Below the pieces are notes generated by a model that made no database searches, had not been told where the DNA came from, and saw only the letters and a program-made list of their open reading frames with translations. A program made the translations under genes and the position numbers. A stretch of 64,000 nucleotides of DNA, taken from Melampsora larici-populina 98AG31. Taxonomy: Eukaryota > Basidiomycota > Pucciniomycetes > Pucciniales > Melampsoraceae. Below are positions 10,932 through 20,458 of the stretch, piece by piece; position 1 is the first letter of the stretch, and every line of letters begins with the position of its first letter. The stretch covers positions 660,344-724,343 of the forward strand of contig NW_006768802.1 of the NCBI RefSeq assembly GCF_000204055.1, read 5' to 3'.

Positions 10932-13900
10932 CTACTCCCTCAACTTCTTAAGCCGCTCGCGGTTCTCCGCTGCAGCCTGGCGCCGCTTTGCAGCTGCAGC
11001 TTTGCGCTTATCAGCTGTAGCCTTGCGCTTATCCGCTGTCGCCTTTTGTTTAGCCGCTGAAGAGCTGTCATCCGCTTGCGGGGTATCAGCCTTCTTTGTA
11101 GCTTTGCGTGTGCGCTTGCTCCCTGTATGCAGCACAGATGAGGTCAGTGTCCTACAGTACTGCAAAGAACAAAGAGAGTGTAGTGAAGGAAGGCAACTTA
11201 CGTGGTTGGACATCTGTGGAGGCTACTGGTGGTGAAAGGGCCTCCTCTTCAATTGACGGATTCAACTTTGGTATGGCCAACTTGATCTTCAATTTGAGAG
11301 GGTCCAAAGGCATCTTGATTTCCTCAGAAGGTTGATGAGATAGCTCATCAACCTCAATGTTGGCCTCTTCGGTTCCTATGACATCCACATCATCCAGAGG
11401 TACGATATTACCGTAGAGAAGCTTGTCATTTCCGTTCTGAGGTTCTTCACGGTTGAGCCTGTCGTAGAGAACGTCGTCGTTGTCATTTAAGAAATCTTCA
11501 TCTGCATCAGCGTCAATGCAAACTGGCAAAGAAGCCTCTTCTGGCAAGGTTGTGGTCAAAACGGCGTCGTCAGTTTCTTCAAGAGAAGGAAGGCCTCCTC
11601 CGAAAGGCATCGTGCTGGTAGGCATTGTGAAAGGTATTGAGAGGTGTCGGTCTGGAAACTTCTTCATCATGTCCAGAAGGGCATGTTTGATCTTGACAGT
11701 TTCCGCTTCAAAAGGGACCCGCGTGTAACACGTCCAGCTGGTGTTAGCAATACAACCAGAAAGGCTGTCTACGTCGCGGGATATGAGCTGGGAAAACCCT
11801 CCATTCTTGAGCTCGTCATAATGCCATACGCTCAAGACACCTTCTACTGATCTCACCACTTGGCACCAATAATGGTTCCCACCCCAGAAACCACGGGTGA
11901 CCATCTGATATTTGGCTTCACCTAATTCTAGACGCGCTGGCCAGTTGGTGTCTCCCATGTAACGTCCTCGTTCCTTGGAATCTAAGGCCATGACGTTGTC
12001 CATGAGAAAATAGAGATGCAACGGTAAGGATGTATCCTCAATCTTCATACGTTGATCATACAATGTCGGGTCCTCTTCCTCGTGGCCTTTTTCCTTGATT
12101 GGATGACATCCACGGCATACAAGCCCGGGTTCGGTTAGGACACCTTCAGAGAATAAATCTTGTAGCAAAATGTCCAGTTGTCCATAAGCAACGCCAGACT
12201 CCCTGAACATTGATGGGAAAAGCCGGAAACCGCCTAAAGATCTGGTTGTAGCTCGGTTGTGTTTGTCGTTGCGATGACATATTGATGTCTTAGTCACGTT
12301 GATAGCAAAAAGAGGCCTTGTGTGCGGGTGGTCTACTATCATGTCCATGAAACCATCGGCAGAACAAAACTTGTCGGACGTGTATGACTCGGGTTTGAGA
12401 GCTTGGATGGCCTTGTGAATAATGTTCTGACTGCGTTTCAATAAACTCCCGAGGTGTTTGCCTTCATTCAACTCGCCATCGCAACGTCCGGTGAAATGTC
12501 GAATGATGATCGTGGGCAAAGATGTCCCATTGACGTGCGTGTGGTCACTCCAAAGTGGACCCCACAGAGCGTAGAGGGATTCCAGCGTGGCAGTCTGCCA
12601 GCATCGATTGAGGGTGCCAATGGTGGTGCCTGACGTATAAGACTTGTAGGTTGTCAAAGCACTTCGATTGATGTTCAAAGAACCTTGAGGACGTCCTGGA
12701 CCTTTCTTCTTGGAGGGTTTGCCGGATTTAGGATCAGCACCGTCAAGTAGTTCTTTGGTGGTGTCCGGTGCACGGCCGTCGTTTGCAACGTATCGGCGTT
12801 TGGTGGGTTTGGCCATGCCTAAAGACGCAACGATGTCTTGCCAATTTTGATTGCTGGAACTGTAAGTCACCGAGATACCTTTGCATCTGGCCTCGTAGTC
12901 GCGCTCTAGACTCAAAACAAATGCAAATAGTTGAATCATCCCGGCGATGATCCCACACTTGCCATCACTAACATCATCATTTGACGAAATGATTCAATGT
13001 TAGACTCCTTACGATTAAATGGAAAAAGCTTTGATAAATAACTACCAGAGCATGTAGTAGACCCGGTGTAAGGATTCTTGGGCATTGGTCGTCTTCGGTA
13101 AATCAGCGCGCCGGCGTGGTTGAGCTTGATCTTCGTCATCTGATTCTTCTTCAGGTAATGGCGGGTCATCTTCAGGAATCCTCTTCCGCGCCTGGAAGAG
13201 CATGGCTTGGACATCCGCCGCATACCACCAGTCGATCCATTTTTTCGCCAAAGGAAATAATCTTCGCAAATCTTTGAATCTTTGTTCAAGATTTGGACGT
13301 CCAGGTTCATCCGGGAGAAGAAGCTCTCGGCACAGTGTCTTCCAAGTACCCTGCGTGTCAAAGGAACATGTAACACGTATATTGATTAGATGAATTAAAT
13401 CAAAACAATGTGACAGTTAATCAAAGTCCAAAGATTGAGAACTGACCACCATATTAACCTTCACTATTTTGTGATTTTTCGATATGCGAGTGACCGCCTG
13501 TTGATAATGCTGTTCGCAGCCGTGCAACTTAGAAAAGGCGATTTTACGATCATGTACCTTGAATACCTCCATGTATGCATCTATGAATCCGTTTTTCTGA
13601 GCTGCAGAAAAATCAACAACCTGTTCGACCAGGCGTCTCTTTTCCCTGTCTGACAAGTCAGTCTTCTGGATTTGTTTGAAGAGAGTGGCGAAATGGGTTT
13701 TGTAGTGTAAGGTAGACAGTCCTCCGAGCCACGACAGTAGGATCGGTATCCAGCGCTGGAGCTTCTCGTTGTACATCGACGTGGTTAATAGGTAACCGTT
13801 AAGGAAGAATTTGTATGTGACATCGGAGAGGAGGCCGCCAGAGTAGGCCTCCCCGTCTTCTTGTTTGAGTACTAGCATGTCGGCCATCCACTTCGTTTGG

Positions 13901-15349
13901 AAGGTAAAATGGTCATCGTCGTCCATTGCAACCGACACAATTTTCATTCCTTTCCTGTTGGAGGAAAACAGGAAAAGAAGGCAAGTTAGCCACGTCAAAA
14001 GGATGAAGGGATTGGAATACGAAATAATACAAAAATATGAAAGACTGGGAGTACGAAATAAAATCATCAATACTGACCTGGACCAATGTTTGATCTGTGT
14101 ATACCACCTGTCACCCCCTTCCTTGTCATTCTTATCGTCCATCAACCCGTGTTTGGCGAGAATTTCACGGCGCAAATAGCCGAGGCGGTCGGTATGTCCA
14201 AAAGATGAATGGATATCTGTTATTGAAGCAATCGGTTGGGTTCCAAGTCGGGCACGTCCAACCTTTCAGAGAGCAAACAGCAAGAGTGAGTATGTGCTTC
14301 ATGTTCTTCTGTGAACATAAGAGGATATTATTACATACCTTCATACCAAGTGGTCCCAGTTTCGGATCATTCAACACAGCCTCTTCCAGCTTTTCCTTCG
14401 CAAGAGGATCAGCCTTTTTGGGGTCAGGCCATCGGTGGGTGTGTTGTCCTTGGTGTCGCAACAAACACCATTTTTCGACCGTGTCCTCGTCAACGCGACA
14501 GCGGGCATAACACGCCAAGTGATTCACAAGGCCAGGACATCCAGAGACTGTGCAATTGGGAAACCTACCCAATAACCAAAGGGATCAATTTAGTTATTTG
14601 TCATATGATGATAAGTTTGAGATGACGTACTTTGAGAGATATTTCTCTATTGCCTTGTGGCCGGTGGGAGGCGATCCCGCCAGTTGGCAGCCTTTCTCAG
14701 AGCAAATTAAAATCCCAAGGCAGTAATAACGTCTAATAGTCCACTTGTTGTTGTGTTCAGTCCGCATCGTGTGAGTCCACGCAATCGTCGCAATCCCCTT
14801 TTTAAAGTTAGTGATTTGATCCTCGGCATTCTTCACAAACATTGTTTCCCCGTTAGGATATATGGGATATCCCTGTTCGTCGAGCTCACTGCCTTTGTCA
14901 ATCCATGTGGCGAACTTCCGTTTGTTGAGGGGAAGCTGCAATTGCCGGGTTTTGACTGGGCCAACGTCTTCATTGTCAGTAGTTTCACTAACATGAGATT
15001 GAGATATGTTGTCGACGTCTTTGAAAACATTTTGGGTCTTGGTGACTAGTTCAGATTGGGCTGACATTGTGATTACGCTTGGAGATTTATGATATCGACT
15101 ACGACTAGATTTTAATGGAGTAGTTTCTAAGGAACTTGATTGTAAGGGATCCAAAGAAGATTCTGAGCAGTCTGAAGTCGAAATAATGGTAAATGGAGAG
15201 CTAGGAGTGGTAGTGAACAGATTTTCCAAAGTGAGATCGGGAATAGCTTCTGAGGTATGATGCGAAGACGCATATGTGCACAAGTCCTCTTCTCCCTCTC
15301 CCGTATTTTCCAAGGGAGCGGCCGATGAAATGGAGAATGTCTGCCCCAT
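10932..15349 (-). CDS. Intact MULE transposase with GCM1/WRKY zinc finger, DDE domain and C-terminal peptidase-like domain
   Basis: Seven exons on the minus strand (15349-14631, 14564-14339, 14262-14078, 13954-13459, 13350-13046, 12967-11202, 11122-10932) join in frame into 1295 residues without a stop. Residues about 190-290 form a Cys/His finger (ICSEKGC, CTVSGC, CYARC) ending RHQGQHTHRWP, the GCM1/WRKY class known from MULE transposases. The DDE core follows: LLSDVTYKFF (Asp about 421), a second Asp about 491, LHGCEQHYQQAVTRI, and TTNAQESLHRVYYM with Glu about 634. After an AT-hook-like KKKGPGRPQGS comes a region with NRCWQTATLESLYAL (Cys about 766), CRGC, and GGNHYWCQVVR...WHYDELKNGG (His about 1009, Asp about 1028), a pattern like the C19 peptidase fold. 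The tail is Lys/Ala-rich coiled coil. It would cut and move the element in the nucleus. The family is strongly supported; the peptidase reading is inference. Confidence 0.9.
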
Positions 15350-15849
15350 GGTGGAAGTGATAGAAACCAAGTTGAAAGTACGAAAGCCTTAATTTGAAAG
15401 TACGAAAGCGTCAAGGGATGCTTTAAATGTAACCAATAGGAAAGGACGAAAGCGTCATCAATAAATGATTCGAGTCAAGATCAAAAGAGAAGGAACTAAA
15501 GGTTGTCAAAACCGAGAAACAGTTGTCAACAAAAGCGAGAAGTCTTTGAAATCTTCGTCGTGCAATCCGAAAGTGGTTGGAATTCATAGTTCCGATCCGG
15601 AATGATTCTGTTCATATGATCAGAACCGTAATGATCAGAACCGTAATCATATCACGAGGGCCTCCACTCCATGGATATGTGGATATGTGGGAATGTGGGA
15701 ATGGTGAAAGGGCGGCAGTTAATTTTTTTTGAAAGGCTTTTGCATGCCTTTGATACCATGCCAAACATCAGGTATATACGTCTGATGTTTGGGTTGCGTG
15801 GTATCCTTCAGGCATTCCATCATCTGGAGTATGTGCGTCGAAGTGTCGG
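15350..15849. other. MULE internal spacer upstream of the transposase, with a hairpin
   Basis: Probable promoter region of the transposase. Bases about 15736-15815 form an imperfect hairpin: gataccatgccaaacatcag pairs with ctgatgtttgg..gtggtatc around a short loop. Bases 15600-15650 hold a tandem duplication of atgatcagaaccgta. No other gene was seen. Confidence 0.5.
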
Positions 15850-16035
15850 TCGGATGCGGTGTAAAACTTCGGTGTAAAATTGAAGGTGAGCTCAGCAGAA
15901 TGGGATTTTTGCACCGACCAGATCTTACACATGGCAATTTGGTGTAGCCGGATCGGTGTAAAAATACACTTCGGGTCGGGGCCCGTGATTATTACACTGA
16001 CTATTTTTACACAGCCGTGCCATGTGTATTACCTT
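15850..16035. repeat. Second MULE terminal-type block with gtgtaaaa motifs
   Basis: Carries the same gtgtaaaa / tttttgcac motif set as the element ends. Read inverted, its cagtgtaataatca..ggcccc segment aligns with left-end bases near 10545-10590. It may be the inner part of the right terminal repeat, separated from the outer part (17640-17827) by an insertion. Confidence 0.5.
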
Positions 16036-17645
16036 TTCTAAAATGAATGGCACCCCTGGCCCGAAGAAAAAATATTTTTCAGCGCCGCAGTCTCCGCAGC
16101 CGGTGCAGTGGACTGTGACAGACAGATGCATTCAGATCAGCTGGCTGACGCGGCCTGCTGAGCACTGCTATTGGCAACCCCTCACCGAACGTTTTCTTTG
16201 TGAATCATTAGGGTTTTAATACCAATATGTACCAGTCGGTTTATAAGAAAGATTACCAGCAAAAATAAACGATCGACCATACCCATTCCAAAGAAGAGAT
16301 GAATCAGAAGTAAGTCATCTTTAACTTGAAATTCATGTTTTTTTCAATTTTGGATCGATTCATCATAATTTCTTCTTTGGGTATTTCCTTTTTAGACCTT
16401 ATTGACAAGTGGATCTTCAAAAGATTGGGTGAAAATCTCGACCTACACCAAAAGATTGGAATTTTATACCTCAACATAAAAGTAATTCCTGTGAAGAAGG
16501 AAATGGATAAAGTACACAACCAAATTCATCAGTCAAATCACTTTGTTTTCAATGTTTATTTTGTTTTCTTGAAGAGTTTGAGTTTTTTTGCAATTTAAAT
16601 TGGTTTTCACATTTTCATGATGATCATTTTGTTTGATCAAGAGTGTTATGAATTTCTTTCAAGATTGGTATTCAAGTAAAGCGCGAAAGCAGGTTTCTTC
16701 TTTTGCACACCATTCTTTCATTCAACTTATTTTAATCTTACATCAACTCTGAATTTCTTCAGATCATTATGAAGATTTTCAAAGTAAAGCCAGAAAAATG
16801 ATGTGATTAATCCAAGGTTTTTATCCTGTGTTTTTCTTTGTTATTCCGGTGTGTTCTTTTTGAACCAGAATCAATAAAACAGATAGGAATTGATATAATA
16901 ACAATAAAAAGATAGACAAGAGAAAGAGAAAAGTTACAACCATAATATGTATGCATGAAGAATCTGTCAGTAAATTAAAATCAAAGGATTTTGATTCAAC
17001 AAATAAGAGTTCTTTGAAATGAATGAAGAAAGAACGAAGAAGACAAAAGAGAATTTCAAAGATGTCTTCGATTATTACTACCCAAATTAAATTTCTTTGG
17101 ATTGAGGATTCTTGACGAGTAGCATAAGCTTAATCCGAAATATCATCAGCTAATCGATGAGACGAATGAATCCGATCCCAATCCCCTAAATGATGATCAT
17201 CGTCTGATTTGTTTTGTTTGACAACATTGCATCTCATGTCGTCAACCCCAGAGAGGAAGTCCCGCTTGATCTACATGGTCAAAAAAAGAAGACAAAATCA
17301 AAATCAAAGTCAAAGAAAAGAAAAAGAAAAAAGGTCAAAAATCAACATGAAATAGATGTGATAGAAAGTTGATAGGATGACATACGTGTGATCGATGAAG
17401 CGATTAGTTTGAGGCGTCAGGGAAAATGTTGAGGAGGTGGGTGTTGAATGCCCATCGCAGATGAGTAAACGTTCGGTGAGGGGTTGCCAATAGCAGTGCT
17501 CAGCAGGCCGCGTCAGCCAGCTGATCTGAATGCATCTGTCTGTCACAGTCCACTGCACCGGCTGCGGGGACTGCAGCGCTGAAAAATATTTTTTCTTTGG
17601 GCCAGGGGTGCCATTCATTTTAGAAAAGGTAATAATAAATTCTGT
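16022..17645. mobile_element. Nested non-autonomous element with about 185 bp inverted repeats
   Basis: Bases about 16028-16195 and 17465-17637 are near-identical inverted repeats (terminal attaccttttctaaaatg on each side, then a G/C-rich stretch containing gctgacgcggcctgctga). Only a few differences were seen by eye, so the two arms are young or gene-converted. The 1.27 kb between them is AT-rich, and no complete open frame was recognised. A short splice-like exon reading KRDFLSGVDDM...LGDWDRIHSSHR lies on the minus strand near 17275-17125 and could be a captured host gene fragment; this is weak. Its position between two pieces of MULE terminal sequence suggests insertion into the MULE right end. 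No clean target duplication was found. Confidence 0.55.
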
Positions 17646-17827
17646 GTAAAATTCAATCTTGCCACCGGCCACAAGAATTTTACACTGTTTTTTCAACACA
17701 GACAAAAAAAAATCGAAAGAGGTGTAAAATTCTAAGAACCCGACCACCTTTTGGAATTTTACACCGACTCGGTTTTACACAGAATGATCCGGTGTAAACG
17801 AGTCTGTGTAAAAATCACCTACCCCAT
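17640..17827. repeat. Right terminal region of the MULE
   Basis: The inverted counterpart of 10392-10590, by eye roughly three-quarters identical. Ends next to tatcaac at 17828-17834, which matches the sequence just left of the element. Confidence 0.6.
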
Positions 17828-17834
17828 TATCAAC

Positions 17835-18385
17835 TGTTACAGAGAAAATCGAAAGAATTTGCTTTGACTCATCAGATCAATTCGAAATCTATACTTTGCG
17901 CTGTGCATTCAGTGGTTTCTGCCATTATGTTTTTGCAGAAGTTGCTACGTTAACAAATCTCACTGAACGCTTCAAGTTCTCGCCATAACATTTCTCAAAA
18001 GATGTGGGATGTAGATAAGGAGTCATTAACCTTACGAGACAGCTGAGTACAAGCAGGGCATTTTTCGTGCTCCCCTTGATCATGATATACATGTTTGTCT
18101 GATTCAGGGACTCAAGCCACAACAAGTGATTTCATCATAATCTTACGACTGTCTTTGAGTGACCAGATGGTGATAATTTGTATAATGAAAGGAGAAAGGT
18201 AACAAAATAGAAATATGTATATTTATCAAATGAGGGTCCATAAAGTATGAGAAATCTAAAATATTCAGCTGTGTTTACATACAACTAGTTTTTTTCAGTA
18301 TACAATGTCTAATTCTACCAACAGAATTGAAGCCTGAAGTTTTTCCTAAAAAAATATCCAATGGACTTGATTTCGGATCCCTGAT
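17835..18385. other. Intergenic, no gene recognised
   Basis: Lies between the MULE right end and the 3' end of the 18386 gene. AT-rich, and it probably contains the 3' untranslated region of that gene on the minus strand. Nothing else was seen. Confidence 0.5.
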
Positions 18386-20458
18386 TTAAGATCCACGAGG
18401 TTGTGGAAGTGGTTGTGCATTTTGAAATGCATCAGGAGTGATACCACCCCCAGTAGATGATTTTGGAACCTGTGGTGTTCTCCGACCTCCTAATTTATCT
18501 AATGCCTTTAAGGCCGACTTATTGGGAGTGGCTACGTTTTTCAAAAATGCTTGATTTGGCGGGATAGGAAGTGGAAGTCCTGATGAACTACCTGCTGCTG
18601 GTCTTGTGAATAGTTTTGTTGCAAATCCGGTTGGATCAACTTGGACTTCATGTACTTCGCCCGGAGTTGGGAGTCGTCTAGCGCGACTCAGAGGGTCATC
18701 TGCGGGTGGAGTTTCTGGTTTCTTGGAGATCGTCGTAAGCTTCGGGGTTGGTTTCTGGCTAGATGAAGCTGCTTTGAAATCTTCAGGATGAGGAAGTTTG
18801 TTGACTGGATTCTTGAGGAGTCTCTGTACCTCCTTGACTTCTGCAGGACTTAGAAGTTTTGCTGGTCGGTTTTTGAGTCCAGGGAAGTCACTTGGAACGT
18901 CGGAAGTTGTAGCTTGGGAAACGGCTTTTGATCGTGCAGTTTCTTCAGCTAAACTTTGTTTCAACTTAGGATCTTGTTTCAATCTTTCTGTAACTTGTTC
19001 AGCTAGACTTGGCTTTGACTTAGCACCTTGTTGTGAGGTTTGTGCAGCTAATTGATCTTTCTTTTGCTGTTGGAAAACTGTGTCTAGAAGTTGCTTCTTG
19101 TCAGCAGGTAGACGAGAAATAAGGTCATCTTCTATGTTGATGGTCGGATTCGATTTCGGAGGTGCATTGCTGGTATGAGAAGCAGCATTCAGATTCGTTA
19201 TGACGGGTGCCTTGGTGTTTTGAGTTCCAAAGCCTGGAAAGTTTCTATTTGGACCTCGAGGCTCAGCGTCATAAGCCGCAGTTGCCAGTTGTTTTATGAT
19301 GGGATCGATGTCGGCATCTGATTTGAGATTTTGAAGATAAACATCACACAGATCTCTCAACTGTTCAAGTTCAGGCGTAGCTGCAGTAGTCGGTTCTTTT
19401 GCCCAATATAAAAATTGAGTCAAATGTATAGCTTTATAAGTGGTGCCTTGTGCGTTGACTTTTCCAGCCGTCTGGGCCGCCGTGTAAACTTTGTTAATTG
19501 CAGCAATTTTTCTATCAAGAGGTCCTTCTTGGTATACTTTTACAGCAACTCCAAGGTAACCGGGATCTTCTTTCAACATCTGTTCGGCATATGCGTCAGG
19601 GTGTTGAGAGACTTTAGCAGAAGAATGAGATACGAGATATCAGCAAGGTGAAAGTTGTGTAGAAGTCCCCCTTTTCTATGAACATTAAGGATTTGGATCA
19701 CTCACCACTTTCTATCATTACGGTTGCTGAATAATATATTGAACAAAGCGAAGATTTTTCTCAATACCAGAGTGATGTCGGATTCAAGTGGAAATTCAAA
19801 GCGAAACCACTTACATGACTCCTGTAATTCTGCCTCAGTAAGTTTTTTCGTAGTACCTGAGGCTGAGGCTTCCTGACCAGGTTCGGCGTCTAACAAAACA
19901 AGGGATTTAGTTTTATAGCCAAGTAGTGAGGACGTTGTGACAGAGTGAATATCTCACCGTATGTCAACCTTTTTGGAGATTCCGGTCTCGGATTGGTGCC
20001 TTCGTGAGAAGGATTGAAGAAATGACGCTTAGATCAGCTTTGGCTTTATTCTACGTTGCAAGATGAAATCATTCACATACCGAATGGGTCGTTTCTAGTT
20101 GCAGGACTATCTGCGAAATGATCTGATGAGTACCAGGCAAGGAAGCAGATAAAGGAAAAGGTTCAGTGTCACCTTCGAGCTTGGTATGGTGATTTTGATG
20201 AAACGTTGAGCATAAAACAGACTTACCATTATTTGCAAATTTCTCTATTCCAGAAAGACCCTCTCCCTCTTTACCTGCAAGTCTTGATTCCCTTGCTGCC
20301 TTAACCACTGTACTAAACTCATTTACGTCTGGAATGAGTGGTAAACCATTGACAGGATGGCTGAAAAGGAGCATTTGCCCGAATCCCCAGGTGATGATAC
20401 ATAGCTTTATGACTTTACGATATTGAATGAGAGAAAGACTTGTGACACGTATGATCAT
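18386..20458 (-). CDS. Hypothetical secreted or membrane-anchored protein
   Basis: Not recognised. Five exons on the minus strand (20458-20227, 20110-20081, 19999-19958, 19889-19815, 19611-18386) join in frame into 534 residues; exons 2 and 3 are only 30 and 42 bases. The N-terminus has a basic region and a hydrophobic stretch (IIRVTSLS..., KLCIITWGFGQMLLFSHP) ending near VNGLPL, which fits a signal peptide. A conserved-looking helical part (HPDAYAEQMLKEDPGYL, LDRKIAAINKVYTAA) follows. The remainder is Pro-, Lys- and Gln-rich with repeats of the type AEQVTERLKQDPKLKQSL. The small exons and secretion signal resemble secreted proteins of plant-parasitic fungi, but effector status is speculation. 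The start Met is the first in the frame and precedes the hydrophobic segment. Confidence 0.62.

Larger units (their letters stand above)
10392..17827. mobile_element. Mutator-like (MULE) DNA transposon, about 7.4 kb, with a nested element in its right end
   Basis: The left end (about 10392-10770) and the inverted right end (17827 back to about 17640) align over roughly 190 bases, including a shared ttacacctctttcga core and the box gtgtaaaa..tgtggccggt. Both ends are dense in gtgtaaaa / ttttacac motifs in both orientations. A 7-base direct repeat, tatcaac, lies just outside at 10385-10391 and 17828-17834 and is a candidate target duplication, shorter than the 8-11 bases usual for MULEs. Inside is the intact transposase gene (15349-10932). 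Another block of the same terminal type lies at 15850-16035, followed by an inserted inverted-repeat element up to about 17645. The limits are inferred from repeat alignment by eye. Confidence 0.65.

Noticed and set aside
10932..15349. KDZ (Kyakuja-Dileera-Zisupton) transposase, common in basidiomycetes
   Set aside because: The CxC finger and the KDZ catalytic blocks are absent. The GCM1/WRKY finger and SDVTYKFF / GCEQHYQQAV / TTNAQES boxes fit MULE.
17310..17747. Open frame of 145 codons on the minus strand
   Set aside because: It runs through the inverted repeat and the MULE terminal sequence; the same peptide appears mirrored at 16022-16219, so it is repeat-derived.
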